64,000 bases of DNA from assembly GCF_964204645.1 (NCBI RefSeq), contig NC_134029.1:18430450-18494449 (forward strand), given 5' to 3'. The position numbers and the translations under genes were made by a program. The stretch is from Tubulanus polymorphus (Eukaryota > Nemertea > Palaeonemertea > Tubulaniformes > Tubulanidae). Of the stretch, positions 52,307 to 64,000 are shown piece by piece (positions within the stretch are counted from its first letter, which is position 1; every line of letters starts with the position of its first letter). Under the pieces are notes generated by a model. That model was given only the letters and a program-made list of their open reading frames with translations. It searched no databases and was not told the origin of the DNA.

Positions 52307-53422
52307 TGATATCACTTTCTTTTTAGATAAAAAAAGTACTTTCAGTTGAACTCGGAATCGTCGCCGTGAAGCGCAATAGATGACGAAATTACTTGATGCT
52401 ACGATCATTCTGACTACGTTTTGAATTTGGTTCAATGTCGTCGATGAAGGGCCCTTCCCGATTTTCCCGTTTATAGTGAATATAAGATTATTCATTGCCG
52501 CGCCGAGGCTAATCGATTTCTTCAGTAGATAGAAACATGAAATGAGAACTAACGTCCGAGTTAGACTACGGTCACTGCTGCTGTCGTTAGAAGTTCGATT
52601 ACTTGTAGACATGGCCTTTCTCGCCGCGCCGGCGTGTCTCAACGTAAAAACCAGTCGGGCAGTTATTAGAATCACGATCAAGGTCGGAATTATAGTAAAT
52701 ATAGGAGCACGGACAAACATGTTGTAGTACTTCAAATATATATTCTTACCAAATTGTGTCAACTTCTGAGTCCATCTCTCGTGTCCAGTGCACGGATTAA
52801 CAGAACGACGAGCATAATACATGAAATAGTTTCTAGACCCATCGCCTATTGTAATCGCAACCACAGAAGTAATGTAGATATGACTTTTCCTTCGACTAAT
52901 GATACTAACAGCTTTCAAGGGCCAACAAACAACGATATATCTGTCTATAGCTATTAACAATGTTATTAGATCACTGATGTCCGAGGACAAAAGTCGAATG
53001 TGTTGAGTGTATGTATAGATGCGCTTCATAACGTGGTTCATTTCAACGGTCATGTCCAGTAACAGCGTGTGACTGTAGAGCCGATACTGGAAGTCAAATA
53101 TGATATACGACAAGCTAATAAAAAAGTCTGCGATAGCCAAACATCTCAAATAGAAGATACTGGTGTTGTTTGAACGCTCTTTACTAAGGATGATAAAAGA
53201 CAGTGAATTTGTGCCGAAACCGAAGATGGCAATGGTGAAAATAATGTACGTCGTGATCTGTAGATACAAATTCACGTGAAATGGTTTGTAATCAGCGTGG
53301 TGGATGTATTTGCACCGAGGATGAGGTTTAAACCCCGCCTTCTCAGTGGTGGACGTCAGGTCTGATCCGTTGTGGCCTAGAAACTGAGCGTCAACAACCG
53401 ACACATTTTCTGAAGCCATCAT
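52259..53422 (-). CDS. Single-exon class A GPCR, FMRFamide-receptor-like
   Basis: From ATG 53422 to TAG 52259 the frame gives 387 residues with no intron; the open frame extends a few codons upstream but without an earlier ATG. The N-terminus has glycosylation sites NVS and NGS. Seven hydrophobic segments follow; TM1 includes GFGTNSLSFIIL, TM2 LRCLAIADFFISLSYIIF, TM3 ends AIDRYIVVCWP with the DRY motif, TM5 IPTLIVILITARLVFTL, and TM7 ends SSNFVIYCASRRRFR. Motifs and length suggest a neuropeptide receptor of the FMRFamide-like group; the ligand cannot be read from sequence. Odd points: TM7 has NFVIY instead of NPxxY, TM6 lacks the usual CWxP (SCFYLLK), and the last 15 residues come from an inserted repeat. 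Confidence 0.82.
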   Translation of the reverse strand: MMASENVSVVDAQFLGHNGSDLTSTTEKAGFKPHPRCKYIHHADYKPFHVNLYLQITTYIIFTIAIFGFGTNSLSFIILSKERSNNTSIFYLRCLAIADFFISLSYIIFDFQYRLYSHTLLLDMTVEMNHVMKRIYTYTQHIRLLSSDISDLITLLIAIDRYIVVCWPLKAVSIISRRKSHIYITSVVAITIGDGSRNYFMYYARRSVNPCTGHERWTQKLTQFGKNIYLKYYNMFVRAPIFTIIPTLIVILITARLVFTLRHAGAARKAMSTSNRTSNDSSSDRSLTRTLVLISCFYLLKKSISLGAAMNNLIFTINGKIGKGPSSTTLNQIQNVVRMIVASSNFVIYCASRRRFRVQLKVLFLSKKKVISGSDLGSDSGKGGSPK

Positions 53423-54039
53423 TTTAGTCTCTGCCAACGGTCACGGGGTTGTTACCAGAAATACGATCGGTGTAAACTTTCAAATTCGTAGATTTTTCAA
53501 CCATCGACACCTCAGTTATAAGCGAATAATTTTCAACTACAAAGAATGGATATCAAGCCATCAAACTACACCAAGTCATTAATATGCGCACTGACGCTAA
53601 GAGACTAGAATTCGAAATACTGAACTGTTCCTCTGTTGTTGACATCAAACAAAATATCTCATTTCTCAGGCAGGCAGAGCTACTTACCAATTAAGTGAAG
53701 ATCAGAACATTAATTGGCGAAATAGATATGAATCGATATTTTTTTATAAATCTGTTCGCATCATCTGATGCAGAATGTATACGTAGCTACTGTGAGATAC
53801 ACATGCAGAACGTGTGTATGAAAATCATGTAGAGTAATCTTAGAAATATCAGTCGAAAAAAGCTTCTATTCGTGTCCTCGAAGTTTGCAGTTAGCATGTT
53901 GATTAAAAGATTGATTTGTAAGTCATAATCAGTAAACATATTAGTTACTAAATGATGTATTCACCTACGTCAATGGTCGGGTTAGGTTGTTAGGATATAT
54001 CGGAATTTCTAGTCGAATGCACGGCCCAAATTAGGAAAA

Positions 54040-54280
54040 TGATATTTCGAAACCAGGAATTCTGTAGAGAAGGATAAAAAAGGTTAAGATTTTTTGTTTA
54101 GTTTTCATTGATATCAGTTTCTTTTTAAATCAAATAAATGCTTTCAGTTGAAATCTGAATTGTTGCTGTGATGCTCAATAGATGACAAAATCATTCGATG
54201 CTACAGTCATTCTGACTATGTTTTGAATTTGGTTCAATGTTGTTGATTGAAGAGCCTTTGCCAATATATTCTTACCAGCA
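54040..54280 (-). pseudogene. Truncated GPCR pseudogene (paralog of 52259-53422)
   Basis: The sequence aligns to the 3' end of the intact receptor and its 3' flank: TTTTGAATTTGGTTCAATGT, the ATTCTGACTATG block, CAATAGATGACAAAAT and GTTTAGTTTTCATTGATAT. In the receptor frame it has a TGA right after FVIY and another a few codons later, with an added codon, so it is dead. Only TM7, tail and 3' flank remain. Confidence 0.75.
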
Positions 54281-57200
54281 ACGCTATAGAACATAAGAAG
54301 GTATCAATATCAATGCGATATTTATAAAGCCTTTACAAACCTATTCAAATTACTAAAGTACCCCTGGAGGATAAATCAAGGGTCAATCAAAATGAAGACA
54401 TTTGAAATCTGTGGGTATTGGGGATAGGTAAAATCCTAAAAGATCTAATAAAACTCTGTTATGCATTGTAGGAGCCCTAGGCTTTTAGTGACTTTTGGGG
54501 ATTATCTACTTGCGAAGGGGGAAAATAATAATGATAATAAAAATAATGATATTGATAATCCTGAGGAAAAGCAAAAGGCTTTTCTTGGAAAAAGCAAAAG
54601 GCCCTAATAAATGCTCCACAATGGTATCAGTTACATAACTAATATACGAATATAAATTCTCATGCAAGGGAACTGTTGGTATGAAAACTGTGTATGAAAT
54701 TCTAAACTAGTTAAATGCCCGCTTGTTGATAGAACATTCCTGTATGCCTCTTCTGCAAATAGTAATAATAATATTACGGTTACCATTCTTCCACCGATTT
54801 GTACAATTAAACTCGGATTTGCGGGAATATCTGACATACCCAGCGCCAGGGATGAGCCCCAGCGAGGCTAGTCAAAGTAACCCCGCGCCGTCATGATACC
54901 CCATTGATATCCCGCGAAATATTTATTTGCGTTCGGGCTTGGATTTCGATTTCTTTGCTAGCGGTCTGCGGAATTTGTGAAAATATATTTATGTATGCTA
55001 TTTTGGCAACGAGTCAGCTTCGCTTTCGCTGAACAATTGTAAATAAGTATATGAGTTCGAAAAATGTTACGGACGAGATACTGCTGAAACTATTATTATT
55101 GATATTAGTACTGGTGCACAATATCAACTCAGTCCCTAGACCAAATTCCAGTTTTTTTTTTTAGTTGAACAGAAGTCTTTCTAAACATTTTCGATATTTG
55201 CTTGTGATGTGTGAGCTTAACTAAGACATAAGATGCTGCCACGTTCTTGAATAATGGATGATTAATTTGCCGATAGTGTGTACATACTTAAATGTAAAAT
55301 CTTCTTTCACAACTTTTCATAGTTTAAGTTAGTGGTATAATATGATCAACATCGAGATACTGTGCAGTCGAGCAGGTTGACTATTAAAGTAGTTGATTGC
55401 AGCAGGTGCCATGGTCGCTTCAGAAATCAATAGCGTTATAGAGAGGTTTGGTAAACAATCTGTCCTGAGGAGTGGATATCTTCCCATGTCAGGGGAAGGG
55501 CGAAATATCTGGCACAAAATGTGTATCAAGGTTGTACGGCGAAGGAATGGAAATAGTACTGTCGTATTTGCAAGATAAATGGCTCACGGAGCTTTCTTAT
55601 CTCGCGCAAAAATTCGGTAAACACATTTCTCATGCATCGTGAAATTTATTTCTCCCAGACTCCAAATTCTACTCTATGTAGAGACGCCAGAAGTAGAGCG
55701 AGAATTCGATGAGATTTATTCCTTGATTTTTTCCGCTGTTGAAAATTCTCTTGGCTGCTGCTGCGTTTTTGATGCAGACATCGTAATTGATATTGAAGGT
55801 CGGTCAGTGATGAGTTTGAAGAGGGTACCGATACTAATGCGCAAGATGATTTACATGCATGTGGGTTTCATATCGTTACCATTGATAAACCCGGGGAAAC
55901 TGGGCGCACGTTCCTCTCTCTCTCTCTCTTTAGAGCAGCAGATAAAATGTGGCACTGATACAAACAACAATTGCTACACGCGATATGTTTTTGATACCCA
56001 CTCCTTAAGAACATTGTTGAAATAGCTGAAGCCTACATAAACAATGTTGATGGACTTTTAACTGCCCAGGTATACACCACTCAGCAGGGTTAATTTAACC
56101 TTTAGAAGTGATAACGCTAACACCAGTAAGATGATTACCTGATATCTTGTACTTCTTCATCTCGTACCAGTTCACTACTGTTGGCCTAGTTAATCAATGG
56201 TTCAACCGAGGTCGATCATTTTGATCTGAAAAATGTGGTGTCCGATTTCGAGATTTATCACGGGAGATGTGGTAATGGGTCTTCACTCTCATTGCGATTT
56301 TATGATCTTAAAGGTTATTGCCCCGTGTTCCCTTACAGCTTCGAAAGCTCTTTTTCATATCTTCTTTCTATCGTTCGCTATCAGTGATTGCATTTTCTCA
56401 AAGTTTAACCTATATATTTATTGCGGGTAAGGTCGTTCATCCGTGTATTTTGGTGAAGAAATCCACAAACAATGTTTTTGTTGCATTTACATGTTATATC
56501 CCTAGCTTACCGTAGTTTATGCGGGAACTGATATACACAACAGTATGTATGCTACCAATAATATGGCTGTCATTTATGGCTGACTTTCAACATTCTTAGC
56601 AGACAATAAATATTTGTAACCTCTCCGTAATTCCTGTTAAGTGTTCAAATCATCTCAGGTTCTCCCCTACCCCACTCGGCGTTTTAAGGCCACCTGTCCG
56701 TCATTCTTAGCAATATTCCATCAGTCTCCCGCTCTCTTTAATCACCCATTGGCAAAGTTGGAAACGGAAAAAAGATATACACCTGCCAGTTTGCTTTAGG
56801 CTTGATTAGTTCTTGGAAAGAAAGTCCTTTTTCTTTCGGGAAGGGATGGTTTTCTGAAGAAGTTGTAACACTCAGTTTATGTTTTGACTTCCGACTTGTG
56901 ATAAACAGTAAACTCATTAATATCATACTTTGGTTGATCAACTAAATTCTATTCATATTCATTTCATGGAATCTATTTGTATTCAGTCAATCGAAGTAAT
57001 GATGATGATCATGATAGTGATAAAAGTTATGTTATTTAAGATGCTGATATAGTGCAAAATCCAACCAGCCTGCTCGGAGCGCTTTAGAAATTTGTTCTAT
57101 CAAAGTGGGACCAATGACTGACTAAGACGTAAAATGTGTCACTACTAATATTTATTAATTGTTATTAACTCTATTTGATTCTGCAAAGACTTCAATTGCA

Positions 57201-59441
57201 TGAAATTATCAAAGACAGGTTTTGAGTGTTCTGAATTTGAAAATGTCCCGGTTGTGAGCACTTTGAGCACAATATCTGAGCTGATCTAGTGACCAGGAGT
57301 CATTTGTTACCATTAGGGTGGAGAGAGGCAATACGGATAACTACCGTGCCCAGGGATACTACCGTGAAGGTATAGTACGGGTTGGAAACCCTTCGGATTC
57401 CTTTTGTACATGATTTCCAAGCCATTCTTTTGTTTCTGCAAGTTTTAGATCGTTGATTTTCTACTATTAATAAATCGTATGCGATTTGGTTTTACTCGAT
57501 GATGTTCGAACATGTTTTGAGGTTCCCCTACATCGTTTGTCAGATGCCCGACAAACAATCTGAAAGATAACATTAGTACCTCTTTCAACTTTCACTATAT
57601 TTGCTGCCAATCAAAATCAAATTGTCAGAAGCAGCCTCTTGTACACATTGTTATCCTTTTCCATTGAGTGATGTAGGCAGTTGTAGCCTGTAGATCGGAA
57701 CTCTCACTTCAAAAGTTTTGCCAAAGTTATTTGTAGGATATTCGAATTATTGGAGTCACGCTGTGAGGTAGTTTTTGCTTCTACTAAATCTTGTGCTTGG
57801 TTCATTCACGAATAGTCTTTTCTGCATTTCTACCCATTCACGAATTTTCTGTTCCTTTACATCATGTTTCTGCATTGATTCAAGAATGTCACTGTGGTTT
57901 TTTTGCGTCGTCTTTTTCTAGTCCAGATTTTCATTTTCTTTTCTATCGGGACATGTGTTATTCGGTACGCAACGATATTCGTTGTATCCAGTACCATTCA
58001 TCTTTCTGCGCCTTATCTATATCTGCACTAATACTGCCGCAACCCCCCTACCCTCCAAGACACGGTTCCACTTCAAAAAGAATGCACTACATTAAAGTCT
58101 TCTCTCCTGGGGAAAGTTTTTAAACAATGTTGTTCTGTTGTTTTTTGTCGACGTGATTTTTCAAAGCAGACAGGAAGCGAATTCATCGTTGTTTTTTTTT
58201 TGCGGGGCGGGTAATCTTAAGATGCGTTTGACATTATCTCGATGCGCACTGGATACGTGATTTACACGAAAATGATGCTCGCCGCGAATTAGCCCCCATC
58301 GGCATTCTTACATATCAACGAGTGCAAAACTTTATAAAGTGTGAAGGTTTTGCGAGATTGGATAGAACACGGAAGATCGGCGGAGAACATGCAACTTTGA
58401 CAGTAAACAGATAATGTTCCTTCGAGCTTATCGTTAGTTTGTTTGAGTTTATCGGTTAGTACCTGACAACCTTTTGACCCAGTATCATCGATGTTCTTGT
58501 CAGGTTACTTTTGCTTTCTATCAGTTTCAAATATCGTTTAAATGGTTCGACACCTGATTTACTACTTCTTTTATGTTGTCTTGCTTTCGTTTCACTTTGT
58601 TCTGTCTGCCTGGTTTCATTCTTTCTATGCGGATAAGTTGGAAATCAGGATTGCAGGAACGTCCAGCATACAGGGCTGGACTACATCACACTCTTGCTGG
58701 TTTTGCTCTTGTGGAGATAAAAGCAGCTCTGCTTAGCGGATGGAGTTCGTGTTGGCAGTCTGGAACTTTTACGAAACCCCCTTTTTAGCCTTATTGCGTT
58801 CACTTCTTGTTCATCCATTTATTTGTCTGTAGACAGAATCCATTTTTTTTAGAAGTTTTGAAGATGCTTCAATGTAATGTAGTGTAATTTATTGATGGAT
58901 TGTCTTGATATTAAGGTTATATATGTATCTACTCTAGACGTATATTCAGCCCTAAAACTGGCCGATCAGAATCCTGATGGCCAAATTAGTTCACCAAAAT
59001 CAGCACCTTTTACACATTATTGAGGTTTTCAGGGGAAACGCTTCAATCAATTATCTGAAGCTTTCGCATGTCATTTTTGCCCTGAATTGCAAGACCTCTT
59101 CCAAATGGTTAGGCATTTCTCATTGAAATACATGATGGGTATACTTTGGGAAGGGATTTAAACATATCTGACAGATTTTTCGTTCAGTCACTTGTCACTT
59201 ATTCGGCAGCCATCCCATCCGTCATTCCTAGATAGAAAAAAGTTTTTTGAGAAAAATATCGACAGGTTTTAACACATAGTCTTCATATTCAATCATTGTT
59301 ACGACGACTGTCATATGATTCATCTCCTCTTGTGGAATTGGGGTTACTGAGTTTTTTTGTTCTCGTCACCAGGGGGAGTTGAATATTTAATAAGATACAA
59401 TTTGTCTATTTATTTTGGAACCTAAGGATATTTTGTAACCC

Positions 59442-59520
59442 CAATCAATTGCAAAGTTGCTCATGACATGTTCTATGATTATGGGGAGTTCCAAGGTCAT
59501 TGGCTTTTTGGACACTAGGG
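59442..59520. repeat. Dispersed repeat copy (ATCAATTGCAAAGTTG family)
   Basis: ATCAATTGCAAAGTTGCTCA, TGACATGTTCTATGATTATG and TTCCAAGGTCATTGG match 34998-35110. Confidence 0.5.
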
Positions 59521-59961
59521 AGTATAAAGAAGTTTCCAGTTTCTAGGCGCCATTTTGTGGCGGTCCCTCGAGGTCCCCATTGTTGCGATAATTTGCGCTC
59601 ATTTTTAAAACATAAGTTTAGATTGAATATCATATAGTTCTGCAGCCCCTTGCTCGACGAAATCAATTTATACACCATTTTAAAGGAAATGAAATGCAGA
59701 TATTTGCTGGCGATTCTTGGAATTTTTGAACGCAACAATGATGAACAGTGACAATGTAAAACCAAGGACCGCATATCTTAACCGCGCGTAAAAGAAATCG
59801 CAATATTTATTAATTTTAAAATATCTAAGTATCTCTTAAAGCTGTATTTCCAATTTTCACAGAGGTTAAAGAGGGTTATTTGCAGTTTAAGCCTGCGTTT
59901 AATTTTTTTGAATATCTTTACTGACGACTGATCTGTACCCGCTTGAGTTTGAGATTACCAC

Positions 59962-60060
59962 AGTCAATTGCAAAATTGTAGCATGTAACATGTTTTATGA
60001 TTGTCAGTTTCAAAGTCATTGGTTTTTTATATGTTCACCAGGGGGCGTTGAATATTGAAT
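59962..60060. repeat. Dispersed repeat copy (ATCAATTGCAAAGTTG family)
   Basis: GTCAATTGCAAAATTGTAGC, TTTCAAAGTCATTGG and TTCACCAGGGGGCGTTGAAT match 34998-35110. Confidence 0.55.
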
Positions 60061-60674
60061 ATGTGAATTTCAAATCACTTCCCAAGTGGGCATGGTGGGC
60101 AAATAAAGTTGTTAGTTGCGGTTACAATTGGCTGAAAGGGCCACAGTAAATTTTCTTTTCTCCCTTCAATTCCCACCCTCATTCATATCGTTCATGTTGT
60201 TTAGATTCATTCCGCGCGCGATGGAGTGCCGCCATTGTTGGTTTTTTTTTTCATTCCAATATTCATACCTCTGTGTCTCGTATATATAAAGTCTACGTGT
60301 ATATAAATGATGTATAACTATATATTCGCTCAGGTGATGTTTATATATGTTGCGGGGTATAGAGCATATCGTACAACAAACACTCACTCGCATTCTGACA
60401 AAGATATCTCTCGCATATAAATTCCTTCATCATGTACAATCGTGTGCAATAAAAGCTACATGGACACGCACGTATATTTGATACCACACCTCTGCTAGAT
60501 CCGAAAATGTGAAACAGAAATGTTTCTCATAAATGCACATGTGGGATGGAAACGCTTGGAAACAATGTTTGTGTTTCCTGCTTCTGTGTTTCCCTATGTT
60601 GTGAGTTGTGTAGGCCTTCGCTGTATGCAAAAAGCCAACATTTTGGTGTCGGCATACCCAAACAACAAAGTTTA

Positions 60675-61072
60675 CGTCGCCTTGAAAAATAACACATCAT
60701 ATATTGCTTAATATTGTCAACGATAAATAATATGATATAGATTACATAATATTGAGGATCTTTTAAGTTATTTTGGATTTGAGTATATCGATAATTGAAT
60801 TGAATGGACTGGCAACCAGTCTAACCTCGATGTATTGATGACGTAGTGCACATCCTCTCACAACCAGTCTAACCTCGATGTATTGATGACGTAGTGCGCA
60901 TCCTCTCAAAAATAATTATTAGAACTTATCAAACTAAGATAAGAGATTTGAAATTTGATTATTTTGAAACGTCAAGATTGATGACGTAGTGCACATCGAC
61001 TCTCACAGAACCCCTTAATAACACATTCTAGATATACATGTATATAAATGTTAATGTAACGGATTTTACAGC
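60675..61072. mobile_element. Diverged copy of the TTGACGCTGT-ended MITE
   Basis: It shares TGAAAAATAACACAT, ATTGCTTAATATTGTC, TTATTTTGGATTTGA, GATGACGTAGTGCACATC and CAGAACCCCTTA with 12062-12479. A 48-bp unit is tandemly duplicated at 60813-60860 and 60861-60908 with one substitution; the 12 kb copy has it once. Confidence 0.65.
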
Positions 61073-61888
61073 AATTCAACACAATTGAATTTTGGGTTTA
61101 TGTCTTACTCTGTGCGCTGGACTTTATAACACTTTGCTGAGCATTATCGAGATCTTGCAGCCACACTAAATTTGAAAACCCTCCTCTGTCCCTTTGACGT
61201 GCAAAAGGTAAAAGGCGGTACTGTTGTTTCGATGGTGCGTAATGTATTATTTTATGTTTTGTTAGTCGGATGGCTCCTAAAAAAGAATGTACAATACCAG
61301 GTGCCAGTAATGTCTTTAGAATTGTATGAAATCGGGTCGTAGAAGTGCTGGCATCAATTCGGGCGACTGGCCAGGGCATGCGGTGTGTCTAATCTTCGAC
61401 TCAATTACGGGTAATGGAGTTCATGGAATGCAAACCAATCGAAACCATTAATAAGCAGTACTCTACTCAACTGTCTGCCGATCATCGAACCACCTATAAT
61501 AATGATGTAAATCTATCTTTGAATGTTATTTACTAAACTGAATGTTGTGTAGAATATTCAGGAATTTGGTCAGTTTCTTCGATCACCTCCTACGAGGCAC
61601 ATTTGAATGGTTTATTCCTAAACGGATTCCTGATGTAAACAGGTTCATCCAGTATCATTTTCACTGCTGCTTCCGGTAAGTACTATGTTCCTACTGGGTA
61701 AACATCTACATAAATGAATATCTTTTTAATGGAATTTGTTTCGCTTGAGATGTTTAATTCCTAGGGCTTGTTTATAAAATGGGGTTAAATGCGAGTCACA
61801 TGCTTCGAACTCGTGGATTTCAAATGTTCTTCAGACCACACCCTGGGTTTGTGGTTGGATCCTGTCCCTTTTGTACGGATGAGGCTAA

Positions 61889-62321
61889 CAGGTTCCTTAC
61901 GACTCCTCGATACCTTCAAAACTTCTTCTAAATGGAAAATGCTTTTAAAGGTGCTTGAAACTTCTTTGATTTGAGAAAAATGCCCAAAACTCCTTTAAAA
62001 CTCCTTCAATTTTGAGAAATAGGCCGTTAGAAATTGTTGATTAGAGTACACTTAAATTGGTAGCGTTGGGACCAGGATATCCTTTTATCCAATAAGGCGG
62101 TTACCGACTTTGTAACTGTGTTGAGGTAGTGTAAAGGAATTTGCTTACAAAACCACTGAATGAATGGTTTATCAAGATAAACGGTTCCGATTTAGGAGCA
62201 GTCTACAGTAATTGGGAAATATGAAAGTGAACAAGATACATCCTCCATATTTGAAATTGTCTCCTTTTAAACCCCTTGAAAAATCTTGATATCTAGGAAT
62301 GACCGATCCGTACGGACCCTG
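61889..62321. mobile_element. Inverted copy of the CAGGGTCC-ended MITE
   Basis: The right end GAATGACCGATCCGTACGGA CCCTG complements the left end of 25757-26177. The interior, including CAATAAGGCGGTTACC and CAGTCTACAGTA, is a reverse-complement match. The left end CAGGTTCCTTACGACTCC is slightly diverged. Confidence 0.6.
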
Positions 62322-63139
62322 CTTAACCTTAAGACCAGTTTTGGACTTCAGTCACTTTACTGACACGCATAAACATGAACATACAGCATTTGAACGGAAA
62401 AATCTCCGAATTGTTCCTGTAGAATGTTACAATACGTAATGACCTTGTAATGATATTGCCAGTTATTTTATTATCATTGTTGGCAAAGTTGGTTGCCGAA
62501 TGTTTTCATTCTTGGCGTTGAAAAGCTCTGTATAGCTGTTCCGACGGTACCATTCTGACAGTGATGGCAACCTGCTAGGCGAGCGGAGATGTAAAAAACG
62601 CCGGGGATTCCGTTCTGGAGTCGCCGCAGGTTGTCCTATAATGTTGGAAGACTATCGCATATCTGTTCATTGGTTTTCGACCTTTAACACCGAGTCGAAC
62701 CACCTGTTATTCATAACTTCACGAAAATACTTTTCTTCGAGATGGAACAACCTTCTTTGTAATATGACGCATTATATTTGGCTTAGTTGTACATCCGTAT
62801 GTGTTATGTATGTGTAAGAAAAACATGCCTATACCTACCTAAAAAAATACACGATAAACGGCAATTTTCGCGGAAAATGGCTATATTGTCGGTTTGCTAT
62901 ATTGTCATCACGATTTTAATCACCTATAGTTACTTGGATTTCAATTATCCGTAAATAGACCAGTGATGATGTAACGAATGGGGGGGATTTTTTCTTTCGA
63001 AATATGCTGATGATGCACTTCTAGTTACTGTACTAAAGCACAGACCTGCCAACTGACTTAGGGTATGTGTTGAAAATAAAAAGACCGTAGGCTATTGTGT
63101 GGGGTAAATACGACGATGAAGAACATCGATGTGGGATGA

Positions 63140-63395
63140 TAAATATATCTTGATGATGCATCTAAATCGTATTTGATGAGTCCCTAATGCAATTTGCTAA
63201 GTTTTTCTGAAAAAAAAAATGTTTCAAGGTAAAACTGCTGCAAAGTGGGGTAAACATCATGACAGCAAAGTAGAGCTTGAATGATTAATTCATTGCGTTG
63301 ATATATCTAACTCATGTTTGATGAGTCCCTAAACGCAATTTTTCTGAAAAAAAAACAAAAATTTCAAGGTCAAACTACTGCCAAAGGAGTAGAAG
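63140..63395. repeat. Diverged tandem duplication
   Basis: TTTGATGAGTCCCTAATGCA, TTTTTCTGAAAAAAAAA and TTTCAAGGTAAAACTGCTGC at about 63170-63245 recur at about 63310-63385 with small indels, a period of about 140 bp. Confidence 0.5.
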
Positions 63396-64000
63396 TCGGT
63401 ATCTATAAGATTTGTGACTCAAAATGATCTATGAATAACTGGGCATGAGGTCAATTAGAATGTGATAGTTTTCCATTTATCTGTAGACTAATGTATAAAA
63501 CGATTTCTTAAAGCCCCTAGGCAATTATCGTCAATCAACTTTCGTCAAAATCACTGACAATTGTTGCTTAGTCACCCATTACCGCTGCTTGAGATTTTTG
63601 TAGCCGAATTGCAGGCTGCAACGTGGCGCCACTAGTTGTTGGCACTGATTTAGGGGCGGCCATTTTGTGACTGGCTCATATTTCTAATCTCGGCGCTGAT
63701 TGGCTGTTATGGGATTTTTCATTAGTAGCCACGCACCAGGTGACTGACACTGATTCACTGCCAATCTTTGGTGATGATGTCGCTGATTATCTAGCATGCT
63801 AGATACTGAGCAATCTCGTCACCAGTGACTATGTGTGTTACCAGTGGCCGCGCACTAAAACGATATAGTAGAAAGTTTGTCGTTTGTGACAAAAATAACT
63901 GGGAAAACGTCAAGAAATAGCATGCGCTGGGCTTCATCAAGAGCGGATCTAGCTTTTGGGAGAAGTAGGAGTGCACATTGAATATGGGGTCGCTACTGAC

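Larger units (their letters stand above)
53450..64000. other. Repeat-rich region without a supported gene
   Basis: Open frames of 60-128 residues (for example 55639-56025) show no recognisable domain, and I could not link any into a spliced gene. Present are the GPCR pseudogene (54040-54280), two CACCAGGGGG repeat copies (59442-59520, 59962-60060), a TTGACGCTGT-family MITE copy (60675-61072), a CAGGGTCC-ended MITE (61889-62321) and a diverged tandem duplication (about 63140-63395). GPCR regulatory sequence should lie just right of 53422. Confidence 0.5.

Noticed and set aside
52259-53437. Longer GPCR start at 53437
   Set aside because: The codon there is TTG; the first ATG in frame is at 53422, which I used.
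55639-56025. 128-residue plus-strand frame
   Set aside because: It includes a (TC)n-derived SLSLSL stretch, has no recognisable domain and no splice partners; chance is likely.
57791-58123. 110-residue plus-strand frame
   Set aside because: Phe/Ser/His-rich composition from TC-rich DNA, no motif and no flanking exons.

Overview
This is eukaryotic nuclear DNA, most likely from a marine invertebrate bilaterian. It is AT-rich, has spliced genes with short to medium introns, and carries many small transposon-derived repeats and microsatellites. I cannot fix the phylum from sequence alone. The gene set and an intronless FMRFamide-receptor-like GPCR would suit a lophotrochozoan, but an ambulacrarian is not excluded. 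There are no operons, CRISPR arrays or bacterial features.

All four supported protein genes lie on the minus strand, so they read right to left. (1) 1-17930 holds the 5' part of a GAB/DOS-family docking adaptor: start exon, PH-domain exon and a proline-rich YDVP-motif exon that runs off the left edge. A roughly 13 kb repeat-filled intron separates the first two. (2) 20567-36728 is a complete INPP4-type inositol polyphosphate 4-phosphatase. I assembled 22 coding exons whose splice phases all agree, giving 985 residues with PH, C2, helical middle and a C-terminal CX5R phosphatase motif. (3) 39127-44999 is a complete branched-chain aminotransferase of 10 coding exons and 373 residues, one of whose introns uses a GC-AG donor. 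(4) 52259-53422 is a single-exon GPCR of 387 residues. A degenerate partial copy of its 3' end lies at about 54040-54280. Comparing the two shows that the last 15 residues of the intact receptor come from an inserted repeat.

The two signalling genes next to each other work on the same lipid pathway. GAB proteins bind PI3K products through their PH domain and recruit PI3K, while INPP4 removes the 4-phosphate from PI(3,4)P2. Whether the adjacency means anything is inference.

The rest is introns and intergenic DNA rich in non-autonomous elements. These include a piggyBac-type MITE with TTAA duplications (10825-11112), a Harbinger-like element with a relic MADF-like reading frame (28300-29064), pogo/Tigger-like MITEs (42290-42455, 41102-41252), hAT-like MITEs, a 400 bp foldback element (18557-18956), a GATCACATG-ended family, tRNA-derived fragments, a LINE reverse-transcriptase remnant (about 50820-51026), a hairpin family with hammerhead-like cores, and a GAGAGG minisatellite (24150-24692). 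From 53.5 kb to the right edge I see repeats but no convincing gene.
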